The notes: a model not told the origin generated them from the letters alone. Positions 50,801 through 59,172 are shown, counted from the first letter of the stretch. The stretch is 64,000 nucleotides of DNA from an uncultured Porphyromonas sp. (GCA_900539155.1 UQBE01000003.1:1-64000), one strand, 5' to 3'. Made by a program: numbers and translations.

Positions 50801-51319
50801 TTATCGCATGCGACCGTAGCCTAGCTTCTCTAGAACCTGGTCACTGATGTCGATAGATGGATTGGCAAAGACGATACCCGCGGTGGATCGGTCTAGGACC
50901 AGCTGGAAACCGCTCTGAGAGGCAATCTCCTTGATGGCTTGCCATATCTCGTCCTGTAGGGGCTTAATCATCTTAGAGCGACGATCGAAGAGCTCGCCCT
51001 CGGGACCGAAGTACTTACCCTGTAGCTCAGTGGCCTGCTGTTCTGTCTTGACGATCTCCTCTTCGCGCTGACGCTTTTGCTCGGCGGTGAGGAAGACGAG
51101 GTCGCTCTGATACTTTTTGTAGAGCGTCTCGGCCTTGTCTTGGAGCGTCTTGACTTCCTGCTGCCAACGCTTAGAGACAGTCTCAAGCTGCTCGTTCATC
51201 ATCTCATAGTTGGGGATGTTCTTGAGGATATACTGCATGTCCACAAGGGCAAACTTCTGTGCTGATGCTCCCAGCGTAAGGGCTAGGAGGAGTGTGAGGA
51301 GATATAGATGCTTTCTCAT
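50801..51319 (-). CDS. OmpH/Skp-family periplasmic chaperone
   Basis: 172 residues from the ATG at 51317-51319, which begins a signal peptide (MRKHLYLLTLLLALTLGASAQ). The frame opens 24 codons earlier without a signal-like start. FALVDMQYILKNIPNYEMM and a coiled coil of about 45-125 follow the Skp pattern. It lies between bamA and the second skp-like gene. Two adjacent Skp paralogues next to bamA are usual for this group. Confidence 0.9.
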   Translation of the reverse strand: MRKHLYLLTLLLALTLGASAQKFALVDMQYILKNIPNYEMMNEQLETVSKRWQQEVKTLQDKAETLYKKYQSDLVFLTAEQKRQREEEIVKTEQQATELQGKYFGPEGELFDRRSKMIKPLQDEIWQAIKEIASQSGFQLVLDRSTAGIVFANPSIDISDQVLEKLGYGRMR

Positions 51320-51416
51320 AATATAGATGTTTAGAAGGTCTGTACTAGTGTATATAGATGGCTTGGGTACTTGTTTGTTTAAGTGGAGCAAGCCTCGTAC
51401 TCATACGCTAAGGGGA

Positions 51417-54146
51417 CTAAAACTCCTGACCCATGACGATGTGAATGTTGCTACCGCCACGCTGTGAGGAGCCGTCTGGCTTGTCAAAGCCGTAGCCCCA
51501 GTCCAGTCCGAGCATACCTAGGAAGGGTAGCGTGATACGGAAGCCGACACCGGCCGAGCGCTTGAGATTGAATGCGTTAAAGCTGCTGATGTCTCGCCAC
51601 GCATTACCCGCCTCAAGGAAAGCGACTGCCCATACGTTGTACTGCCCCTCAAAGAGAATCGGCACACGTAGCTCAGCCATCATACGCATATAAGCGTAGG
51701 CGTAGTCGTAGTTGCCACCAGCTATCGAACCGTTGCTGTAACCACGTAGCGGGACGGTCTCATTGAGGAAGTTGCCTACATAGCCACTCATATTGTCACC
51801 TCCCATGTAGTAGGTGCCGAAGGGTGAGCGCTTGAACGGCGTGTAGTGCCCGATGAAGCCCGCATCAAGACGACTCATTAGGACGGGCGTGTACTTGACT
51901 GTAGCAGGGTTCATAAGCGGTGTGAAGACCTTGCCGGAGAACTTCCACTTGTGATACTCGACGAAGCGGTACCGGTCGCTCGCCTTAAGGTTAGGATTGC
52001 TGTAGTCGATGCCATCCCATAGTGAGTAAGGAGGCGTGGCACTGACCGAGAGGGTAAAGGAGGAGCCTCGACGAGTGTAGATTGGGTTATCAATCGAGTT
52101 GCGAGAGAGTGCCAGCGTGAGACTGATATCATTCGCGTGCCCATTGTGGAAACCCTGAAAGGTCTCATAAACCCAGTCACGAAGGTAGTAGTGGCTGTAG
52201 TTGAGCGTAGCGTTGATACTAAACCAGTTGTCTGGCCAGTTGAGACGCTTACCGAAGCCGATGGCCGCTCCGAAGATGTGCATTGACTGATTGGGGTTGT
52301 AGGAGTTTTCCATCAGCGACTGTCTATAGCCACCATCGTAGCCATAACCATAGCCACCGTACCCGCCATAGCCGTAGCCTCCGTATCCGCCATAACCGCC
52401 GTATCCACCGTAGTATCCGGGATAGTAGCCCATTCCTTGGGTACGGTTGTTGTAGTAACGGGTATCGATAGCGGTCTGCATGGAGTAAAAGAGCGAAGCG
52501 GAGAAGAAGTTCGGACGCTTGCCTCCAAACCAAGGATCGGAGAATTGTAGACTGAAGGAGTGATAGTAGCGACCATTACTCATCGCATTGAAGGAGAGCG
52601 TCTGCCCGTCTCCCTGTGGGATGAGTCCTCGGTAAGCCTTCGGGTGGAAGAGGTTGTAGATAGAGAAGTTGGTGAAGTTGACACCAGCGCGTCCGATGAT
52701 GCCGGCCTGCGACCAACCGAAGGAGAGCTCAAACTTGTCGTTGTTGCGTCGCTGTAGCGAGTACTCAATATCTACGGTACCATCCTGCTGATTGGGTATC
52801 GGTGTGGGGAAGCTCTTCTCTGGATCAAAGTGCCCAAGCTGATTGAGGGTCATCCAGGAGTTCATCATATCCTCCTTGCTAAAGAGCTTTCCTGGCTTGG
52901 TATATAGCTCACGACGAATCACCTCCTCGTAGATGTCGTGGTTGCCTCGGATGATGATCTTATCTATAGTAGCTTGCGGTCCCTCTACAATACGCAGGTC
53001 TAGAGAGACCGAGTCTCCCTCGACATAAGTCTCTACTGGATCTATGCCTGAGAAGATATATCCGTTGTTATAGTAAAGACTGGTGACGGCATCCTCATCG
53101 ACATAGAGACGCTTGGTCAGACGATCCTGATCGTAGACGTCTCCTTTGTGCATTCCTAGCATAGCTTCGAGGAGTGGCGTAGGAAACTTCGTATTACCGA
53201 CGAAGTTGATATCCTTAATATAGTAGCGTTGCCCCTCGGCTAGTCGGATATAAATGTCGATTTGCTTGTCGTTTTTCGGGTTGCGGGCGATGGAGTCTGA
53301 CAGAATCTCTGCATCACGGTAGCCCGCCTTGTGGTAAGCGTTCAGGATGTTGTGCAGATCCTCCCGATAGGCATCTTGGATGAACTTCTTGCTCTGGAAG
53401 AGCTCGAGGAGAGAGTTCCACAGGTTGCCTCGGTTGAGTCGGAAGGTCTCGTTTGTCTTCTTCATCGCCTTGCGCAGCTCGGTGTCGGAGAGTGCTTTGT
53501 TTCCTGAGAAGTAGATGTTTGCTACTTTCGTTTTGTACTTCTTATCCACGGTGATGCCGAGCTTGACATAGCCCTCACGAGATAGGTCTGGCTCCTGATC
53601 GAAGGTTACTTCCATCTCACTGTACCCCTTCTCGTTGTAGTACTTTTGGATGAGTTGCTCCGTGCGATCGAGGACGTTTGGTGAGAGCTGCATACTCTCT
53701 CGTAGTCCCGTCTTCGTCTCTAGGTCTTCCTGCTCAGACTTCTTGATGTTGTGGAAGGTGACCGATGCGATCCGAGGGTGTTGCTCTAGCTGCACCTCCA
53801 GCCACACCTTGTCGCCCACATACTTAGTGGCGAGGATGCGTGCATTGGCGAATAGCCCATTGCGTGTGAACTGCTGTACGACGGCTGTCGTTGCTGCGCC
53901 TGGTATCTCTATGCGCTCGCCCACCTTGAGACCTGTATATCCTAGCAAGACTTCTTGGTCGTAGCCTTGCGCCCCTGTGATTGTCACTCCGGCGATGGTC
54001 TTAGTGACCGGATGTGCGTAGTCTATTTGGGGGGCATAGATGGTGTCCGCAGAGCTAGTCAAGGTCTCTTGTGCACGCACTGAGGAAATCGTCAGAGGCG
54101 TCATAAGAGCTATGAGAGCTATGAGTATGTTGTGGTATCGTTGCAT
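51417..54146 (-). CDS. bamA: Outer-membrane protein assembly factor BamA
   Basis: About 909 residues from the ATG at 54144-54146 (MQRYHNILIALIAL..., signal ending VRAQ); an ATG 15 bp earlier is possible. Five POTRA domains occupy about residues 40-450 (for example IDIYIRLAEGQRYYIKDINFVGN). The 16-strand barrel follows and ends HIVMGQEF. VPLRGYSNGSIAG carries the conserved lid-lock RGY-type motif. Unusual is a Gly/Tyr-only insert at about residues 571-607 (YYGGYGGYGGYGGYG...) within the early barrel. BamA inserts outer-membrane proteins, including T9SS parts. Confidence 0.95.
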   Translation of the reverse strand: MQRYHNILIALIALMTPLTISSVRAQETLTSSADTIYAPQIDYAHPVTKTIAGVTITGAQGYDQEVLLGYTGLKVGERIEIPGAATTAVVQQFTRNGLFANARILATKYVGDKVWLEVQLEQHPRIASVTFHNIKKSEQEDLETKTGLRESMQLSPNVLDRTEQLIQKYYNEKGYSEMEVTFDQEPDLSREGYVKLGITVDKKYKTKVANIYFSGNKALSDTELRKAMKKTNETFRLNRGNLWNSLLELFQSKKFIQDAYREDLHNILNAYHKAGYRDAEILSDSIARNPKNDKQIDIYIRLAEGQRYYIKDINFVGNTKFPTPLLEAMLGMHKGDVYDQDRLTKRLYVDEDAVTSLYYNNGYIFSGIDPVETYVEGDSVSLDLRIVEGPQATIDKIIIRGNHDIYEEVIRRELYTKPGKLFSKEDMMNSWMTLNQLGHFDPEKSFPTPIPNQQDGTVDIEYSLQRRNNDKFELSFGWSQAGIIGRAGVNFTNFSIYNLFHPKAYRGLIPQGDGQTLSFNAMSNGRYYHSFSLQFSDPWFGGKRPNFFSASLFYSMQTAIDTRYYNNRTQGMGYYPGYYGGYGGYGGYGGYGYGGYGGYGYGYDGGYRQSLMENSYNPNQSMHIFGAAIGFGKRLNWPDNWFSINATLNYSHYYLRDWVYETFQGFHNGHANDISLTLALSRNSIDNPIYTRRGSSFTLSVSATPPYSLWDGIDYSNPNLKASDRYRFVEYHKWKFSGKVFTPLMNPATVKYTPVLMSRLDAGFIGHYTPFKRSPFGTYYMGGDNMSGYVGNFLNETVPLRGYSNGSIAGGNYDYAYAYMRMMAELRVPILFEGQYNVWAVAFLEAGNAWRDISSFNAFNLKRSAGVGFRITLPFLGMLGLDWGYGFDKPDGSSQRGGSNIHIVMGQEF

Positions 54147-54231
54147 TGTTGTAATTAGCAAGGGGCTGATAGGTCTTTGTTCTGTTAAGTAGCGTTAGGT
54201 CTGTCGTAATCTATTCAGATGAGGCACTAGT

Positions 54232-54954
54232 CTATGCATCCTCGTCTATCTTGCCAAAGCGTCTCTGGCGTGAAGCATAGTCCTCTAGTGCTTTGTCTAG
54301 TGCAGTCTCATCAAAGTCAGGCCATAATATGTCAGTGAAGTAAAGCTCCGTGTACGCCATCTGGAGCAAAAGGAAGTTAGATAGTCTCTGCTCTCCGCCT
54401 GTGCGAATGAGCAGGTCGGGCATCGGCATATCTCGGGTGTAAAGGTAATCATTTATCAAGTCTTGACGAAGCAAGTCCGCCTCGCTACAGCGTCCAGACT
54501 GCACGTCATCAACTATCTGTCGAATTGCGTAGCTCACCTCTGTGTAGGCGGAGTAGCTGAGAGCTATCGTAAGGGTGATGCGCTTACCTACTCTCGTCTG
54601 CTCCATGGCGTCTCTGAGCTGCTGAGCGACTTGAGGCGGGAGCTGGTCTAGGTCTCCGATGGCTCGTAGACGTACTCCCTCTCGTACGAAGCGATCTGCG
54701 TACTGACAGAGAGCCTCGGCGAGGAGCTGCATGATGTAGTCGACCTCGCTCTTGGGTCGCTGCCAGTTCTCAGTACTGAAGGCGTAAACGGTGAGATAGG
54801 GTATGCCTCGCTCCGCCACCGCATTGAGGATCGTCTCCAGTGTGTCGACGCCTTGCTTGTGACCGAAGCTTCGCGACACACCTTGTCGCTGTGCCCAGCG
54901 CCCGTTGCCATCCATAATTATGGCGATATGTTGTGGTGTCTGTCGTGTCATCAT
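54232..54954 (-). CDS. uppS: Isoprenyl transferase (undecaprenyl diphosphate synthase)
   Basis: A 240-residue cis-prenyltransferase that makes the C55 lipid carrier for cell-wall and polysaccharide export. The N-terminal IAIIMDGNGRWAQ has the magnesium-binding Asp15. GHKQGVDTLE, YAFSTENWQRP near 73-83 and the C-terminal DLLIRTGGEQRLSNFLLLQ complete the family motifs. Its ATG overlaps the porG stop by 4 bp (ATGA), so the two are translationally coupled. bamA follows 85 bp downstream. Confidence 0.97.
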   Translation of the reverse strand: MMTRQTPQHIAIIMDGNGRWAQRQGVSRSFGHKQGVDTLETILNAVAERGIPYLTVYAFSTENWQRPKSEVDYIMQLLAEALCQYADRFVREGVRLRAIGDLDQLPPQVAQQLRDAMEQTRVGKRITLTIALSYSAYTEVSYAIRQIVDDVQSGRCSEADLLRQDLINDYLYTRDMPMPDLLIRTGGEQRLSNFLLLQMAYTELYFTDILWPDFDETALDKALEDYASRQRRFGKIDEDA

Positions 54955-55682
54955 CGTGGTGTCTGCCAGTTAGCGTAGTCGGCTCCGTGGCAGGGCTCAC
55001 TGCGCTTGCCAAATTCGTAGGTGATACTCACCGTCAGACCAATCAGCGCATCGCCCCCCTTAATCCAGTCTGCCGGCATCCCATAGGGGTTATTGAGCCA
55101 AGCGGTCTCATCCGTCGGGGTATCTAGGTGCGAACTTATATAGTAGATTCCTTGTAGCGAAGCTATCAAGTTCAGACGGTTGTGTAGCTTGTACTTGATA
55201 CCGGTCTTGATACCTGCGCCAGGGAGGACCGCCATATGGCGTGCTGCTAGCGTAGTCCCGACGCTTAGCCCCGCCCCTATGTAGGGTACCAGTGAGCGCG
55301 TCTGCAGGTAGCGATACTTATCGCTGTAGTGAGCGAAGTTGTACTCGACCCAGCCGTCCAGGGAGAGCAGGTGCGAAGCACCACGACTAGCCAAGTCAGC
55401 TCTCCTGACCTGTGGGTAGTCAGTCTGGGCATAGCGACAGTCGAATGGCAGGTAACTGTACCCCAACTCCCCCAAGAATGCTAGTCGGAAGTTGTGATTA
55501 TAGCGAAAGGCTGCGCCCCCCGTTCCACCAATTGGTACAAAGGGGATGCGTCGATTCGCCTCTCCCAGATAGGAAGCTGCCCCCACATATCCGCCCACCT
55601 CGTAGCGGTACTCCTGCGCTGTCAGCGAGACAGTGCAGAGCAGCAAGAGGAGAGGAGCCAGCAGGCTAGAGCGGGTCAGCAT
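54951..55682 (-). CDS. porG: PorG-like T9SS outer-membrane protein (DUF6089)
   Basis: A 243-residue exported protein with a signal peptide of about 1-22 (TVSLTAQ). The mature N-terminus, EYRYEVGGYVGAASYLGEANR, and the glycine-rich strand pattern match the DUF6089/PorG family, a small barrel that anchors the PorK-PorN ring of the type IX secretion system. The neighbours uppS, bamA and two ompH genes follow in the order I know from P. gingivalis around its porG. The gene symbol rests on sequence style plus this context. No other T9SS core gene is seen in the window. Confidence 0.8.
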   Translation of the reverse strand: MLTRSSLLAPLLLLLCTVSLTAQEYRYEVGGYVGAASYLGEANRRIPFVPIGGTGGAAFRYNHNFRLAFLGELGYSYLPFDCRYAQTDYPQVRRADLASRGASHLLSLDGWVEYNFAHYSDKYRYLQTRSLVPYIGAGLSVGTTLAARHMAVLPGAGIKTGIKYKLHNRLNLIASLQGIYYISSHLDTPTDETAWLNNPYGMPADWIKGGDALIGLTVSITYEFGKRSEPCHGADYANWQTPR

Positions 55683-55700
55683 AAAGTCAGCAATCGGATA

Positions 55701-57074
55701 CTACTGAAAGCGAATAGGCTGACCGACCCACAGCGTAGGAGCTCCACCCTTTAGTCCACCAAAGAGATAGATATGCCCATCATCGCCACGGTATAGTGCC
55801 AAGCCACGCTGATGCGTCTGAGAAGGGTCATAGTACAGGGCAGGCAGGATAGACTCCTCTGTCAGACGCTGCCATACGGTACCGTAGTCGAGCGATACAT
55901 AGACTCGCATCGCAGGCGATGTCGCTTGCTTAGGCTGTGTAGCAGGCTTGAGCAGTAGGATTGTCTTGTCTTGGGGCTCGTAGACCATACAGCCTGGGAG
56001 CTTGCTCGGCCAAACCTTGCTCACGCGCTTAGCGTCGTGCGGGGTGAGCCAGTCCAGTCCGTTAGAGGTGCTATAGACAAGAGCTGTCGTGTCAGCGACG
56101 GAGCCACCTATGAGTAGCTCTACGGGGTGATGCTCGATGGTAAGTGAGAGGCGAGCATTGTCCTCTAGGGGGAAGGTCTGCGGTATGCGTACACCGCTCT
56201 CACTGTTGAAGTGCAGGCCGTCGGCGGACTGGACCGCTATGAGGGGCTTATTCTCGCCCCTGTAGTATAGGTTGCCCAAGAGGTGAGAGGCTTTACCTGA
56301 CAAAGCGTTGCTCTGCGCCCAGTCGCCCCCATTGGCATGACTGTAGACTACGCACTGTCCACTCTTCTGCAGACAGATGATAGCGTCACTACCGCCCTGA
56401 GCTGCAATGTCCATGATAGGCGAGTCCAGTGTCGTCGTTATCGTCACTTCTTGCCATATCTCAGGTGACTTATGAGAGGCACGCCATAAATGTTGCTCAG
56501 TGGCTGTCCGAGCGAAGTAGTAGTACGCCTGACCGTTGTCCACAAGACGACTCAGGAGTAGGTCATCCCTCGTGGCAGTTGCTGGAGCAGGGTGCGCCGA
56601 TTCCGTCCAGCGGTGGGTGTATGGGTCACGGTCATAGATGTTTATCTTGAGCTGATACTCTTTTGTCAAGGCCGTATTCTTACGATGCTGCATTACGATG
56701 CGCACACCCTCGGCGTGTTTGGACATATTGACCGTGTCAAGACCAGACGTAGAGGGTTGCTCCACGCCCCCGATGTACACCTTGGCGAGGGCATCAGGCG
56801 AAGCTGTAATCTGTAGCTTGACCCGACCAATCTTAGTCCCCTTGGGCAGTGGTCGAGCATTGTATATCAATCCCTTACGATGATCTATGGAGAAGGTCGT
56901 CTTCTCCAGCTCAGGTAGGGACTGGTCGCTCATCTGCAGTCCTGTGATTAGGACGCTCTCTACGTTGACATCCTCGACAAGAGACTTGCGCTGGCAGGAG
57001 GGCAAGCTCATCAGTGGTAGCAGAGCTACAGCTATGAGTAGGTACTTATGGAGAGATTGTATTGTGCGAATCAT
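55701..57074 (-). CDS. DUF6242-type lipoprotein
   Basis: 457 residues from the ATG at 57072-57074. MIRTIQSLHKYLLIAVALL followed by SLPSC is a lipoprotein signal with Cys near residue 27; the frame opens 28 codons earlier without a signal-like start. A beta-rich N-terminal domain (about 30-150) precedes a region of WxxL and SxDxG-like repeats (TSNGLDWLTP, VYVSLDYGTVWQRLT) suggesting a beta-propeller of the BNR/sialidase-like type. The function is unknown. It begins the porG-uppS-bamA operon (18 bp to porG), so a role in envelope assembly is possible. Confidence 0.78.
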   Translation of the reverse strand: MIRTIQSLHKYLLIAVALLPLMSLPSCQRKSLVEDVNVESVLITGLQMSDQSLPELEKTTFSIDHRKGLIYNARPLPKGTKIGRVKLQITASPDALAKVYIGGVEQPSTSGLDTVNMSKHAEGVRIVMQHRKNTALTKEYQLKINIYDRDPYTHRWTESAHPAPATATRDDLLLSRLVDNGQAYYYFARTATEQHLWRASHKSPEIWQEVTITTTLDSPIMDIAAQGGSDAIICLQKSGQCVVYSHANGGDWAQSNALSGKASHLLGNLYYRGENKPLIAVQSADGLHFNSESGVRIPQTFPLEDNARLSLTIEHHPVELLIGGSVADTTALVYSTSNGLDWLTPHDAKRVSKVWPSKLPGCMVYEPQDKTILLLKPATQPKQATSPAMRVYVSLDYGTVWQRLTEESILPALYYDPSQTHQRGLALYRGDDGHIYLFGGLKGGAPTLWVGQPIRFQ

Positions 57075-57095
57075 ATAGAATACTTGATATGAAGA

Positions 57096-57103
57096 CAAAG
57101 ATA
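57096..57103 (-). promoter_or_regulatory. Promoter -7 box TATCTTTG for the DUF6242-porG-uppS-bamA operon
   Basis: The plus strand reads CAAAGATA. The minus-strand TATCTTTG lies 22 bp upstream of the chosen ATG at 57074, which also supports that start over the earlier one. Confidence 0.65.
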
Positions 57104-57228
57104 CTACTTCCCTCGAAAATAACCACCGATATTGAAGAATTACACAGAGCTGACGCATCGTAATCGATCTGTCAGGAGCTACAGATAGCGACCAGCGAGG
57201 AGTGGAGAGGTAGATAAACTCATTATAT

Positions 57229-57366
57229 ATGATGAGTCTCCCCTGTACGACACCCTCTGATAGTTCCGACCCCTCCGCTAGCTCTGATAGCTCTGATAGC
57301 TCCGATAGCTCCGATAGCTCTGATGACTCTGATAGCTCCGATAGCTCTGATAGCTCTGATTCCTAA
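57229..57366 (+). CDS. Candidate 45-residue Ser/Asp-repeat peptide (uncertain)
   Basis: An open frame with two ATGs in a row (57229, 57232) reads MMSLPCTTPSDSSDPSA and then nine 9-bp units at 57280-57360 encoding SSD (one reads DSD), stopping at TAA 57364-57366. The differences between units are nearly all TCT/TCC, synonymous in this frame. No Shine-Dalgarno or signal peptide is seen. It may equally be a non-coding minisatellite; the gap between two divergent genes also holds repeat element D. Low confidence as a gene. Confidence 0.25.
   Translation: MMSLPCTTPSDSSDPSASSDSSDSSDSSDSSDDSDSSDSSDSSDS
57280..57360. repeat. 9-bp tandem repeat, nine units
   Basis: Units AGCTCTGAT or AGCTCCGAT, one GACTCTGAT. 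Degenerate units extend upstream to about 57253. A 9-bp unit keeps the reading frame when copy number changes. Confidence 0.9.
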
Positions 57367-57617
57367 TCCCTCCCCTCTAATCTCTAATTTCTAACCTCTA
57401 ATCTCTAATTACCCTCTTTTTTCGAATATCCACGTGGGAAATCTCAAATCTCCACGTGGATATTTTTTATTTTCCACGTGGGCGTGATTCATTTCCTCCG
57501 AAGTTTCATTTGATTCCTCCGAGGAATTTTTTCTTCCCCACGTGGAAAATAAAAATTCTCCACCTGGATATTTCAAATTCTCCACGTGGAAATCCGTTTC
57601 CCCCGACATAGTGCCGT
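57367..57617 (-). repeat. CCACGTGG array element, copy D
   Basis: Boxes start at 57430, 57452, 57474, 57538, 57560 (CCACCTGG, one change) and 57582, spacings 22, 22, 64, 22, 22. CTCTAAT/CTCTAAC heptamers at about 57374-57412 precede it, and CCGACATAGTGCCG follows as in copy B. The 27-bp MITE end is absent. Reverse orientation relative to copy A. Confidence 0.85.
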
Positions 57618-57632
57618 ATCGATAGAAGGTCG

Positions 57633-57640
57633 TACCTTTG
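57633..57640 (+). promoter_or_regulatory. Promoter -7 box TACCTTTG for the second flippase
   Basis: TACCTTTG lies 55 bp before the chosen start and directly after CCACGTGG element D. Confidence 0.6.
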
Positions 57641-57694
57641 CTCTCGTGCTATAGCCGTCAGGCGGAGCCTTTTTTTGTCGTAATCCTAAGTCAG

Positions 57695-58984
57695 ATGAAG
57701 CAACCCCCACTTTCCGCACCTAAGCACCTCTGCCAGAGATTGTGGTCTATGGTCAGAGGTAATAGACTAGTCCTTGAGAACTTTCTCTCTCTCGGACTAA
57801 TCAACGTGCTGAACTCCTCCTTCCATCTGATTATCTATCCGATACTGATACATCGTGTAGGTGCTGAGGCGTACGGAGAGTACGTTTATGCATTTTCGAT
57901 TGTTGCCTATTTTATCACGCTTGTGACCTACGGCTTGGATATGATTGGCACCCGCTACCTGGCTCGCTATGACCAGCAGGGTGACCTCGCGGGCAAGTCG
58001 GACATCACCTCGCTGATGCTCTCTAGTCGACTCTATCTGCTCCTGCTATCCTTCCTCCTCTTTCTGCCTATCGTCCTCTGGGTAGAAGCCCTGGCTACAT
58101 ACCGCAGCCTCCTGTGGGCGAGCTTCCTCTCGGTGGTGGCTTGTGTCCTAATGCCCAACTGGTACTTCATCGGCATCCAGCGCACACGCATCTATCTCTA
58201 CATACAGATTGCGGTAAAAGTGCTACTCGCTGTAGCTATCATCCTCTGGGTGCTCAGCCCTGATGATATGGCACTCTATGTCTTACTGGCGTCTGCGAGC
58301 AACATACTCTCAGCGGGTGTCTCCTTCGTCTATCTCATCTGGCGGGAGAAGCTCTCGCTCTATCTAGTATCTCTCGGCAAGAGCCTAGCACTCCTGCGCG
58401 AGGCGACGCCACTCTTTCTCTCTTACCTGGTGATGACGGTCAAGTCGGCCGGGCTCAACCTAGTCATTGGCTCACTCTTTGGTATGACTTCCCTGACAGG
58501 TTACGACTTTTCGATGAAGATCGTCAGCGTGGTTATGTACATAACGAAGCAACTCAATGTGGCTCTCTTTCCCTCTGTCAGCACGAGCTACACGACGGAG
58601 CGCATACGCAAGATACTGCGTGGCGAGCTCCTAATGGGCATCGCCTGTATGGTGGCTCTGATGCTGATGGCTAAGCCGATTATCTGGATCATGGGCAATG
58701 GACCGATAGAAGAGCTTATCCTACCGGTCTTCTTACCGATGACGGCTCTAATCCCGATATGGCTTATCTCGGGATTCTTCATCGAACTGGTCCTCACTGC
58801 CAATGGTCGCAATCGAGAGGTCTTCATCAACCAACTACTCTCGCTCGCGGTCATCGCACTTGGCGCGCTCGTGGCGGTACTGCTCCATGTGGAGCTGATA
58901 GCCTTTGTGGTGATTGTAATCCTATCGGGGCTGATTGAGATAGCCTTTCTCTACGCTACGGGACGACGCAGAGCGCTCATCTGA
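57695..58984 (+). CDS. Wzx-like polysaccharide flippase (MOP superfamily)
   Basis: 429 residues from the ATG at 57695 (MKQPPLSAPKHLCQRLW); the frame is open from 57638 but that part overlaps the likely transcription start. About 12-14 membrane segments. NFLSLGLINVLNSSFHLIIYPILIHRVGAEAYGEYVYA is the typical N-terminal pattern of lipid-linked oligosaccharide flippases. It is not closely similar by eye to the flippase at 19190-20476. It stands alone, with no glycosyltransferases next to it, so its substrate is unknown. Confidence 0.85.
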   Translation: MKQPPLSAPKHLCQRLWSMVRGNRLVLENFLSLGLINVLNSSFHLIIYPILIHRVGAEAYGEYVYAFSIVAYFITLVTYGLDMIGTRYLARYDQQGDLAGKSDITSLMLSSRLYLLLLSFLLFLPIVLWVEALATYRSLLWASFLSVVACVLMPNWYFIGIQRTRIYLYIQIAVKVLLAVAIILWVLSPDDMALYVLLASASNILSAGVSFVYLIWREKLSLYLVSLGKSLALLREATPLFLSYLVMTVKSAGLNLVIGSLFGMTSLTGYDFSMKIVSVVMYITKQLNVALFPSVSTSYTTERIRKILRGELLMGIACMVALMLMAKPIIWIMGNGPIEELILPVFLPMTALIPIWLISGFFIELVLTANGRNREVFINQLLSLAVIALGALVAVLLHVELIAFVVIVILSGLIEIAFLYATGRRRALI

Positions 58985-58996
58985 GCCGGCTCTGTG

Positions 58997-59172
58997 GAGA
59001 CTGTTGCAAAAGTCAACAGTCTCCACAATCTTGCTTGTAAGATTGTCTAGACTTTGCAGAAAGGATGAAGCGCAAGGCGCTGAGGGTGAGGTCTGAAGGG
59101 AGCATACATCCGTATGTGACCGAAGCCGAATCCCGATAGCAACACAGCGATTCGCCTTTATGCAACAGTCTA
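58997..59172 (-). mobile_element. MITE-like element, full copy 3 (176 bp, reverse orientation)
   Basis: Reverse complement of the elements at 9197 and 37800. It opens with the hairpin end GAGACTGTTG...CAACAGTCTC (58997-59023) and closes with CGCCTTTATGCAACAGTCTA, where the last base differs from the usual C. Flanks CTGTG and CTATG match at four of five positions. Its hairpin end lies 13 bp after the flippase stop and could act as that gene's terminator. Confidence 0.85.

Noticed and set aside
3499..57589. Calling the CCACGTGG boxes true parS sites
   Set aside because: Only the CACGTG-centred core matches. The outer TGTT/AACA bases are absent, so it is kept as a hypothesis only.
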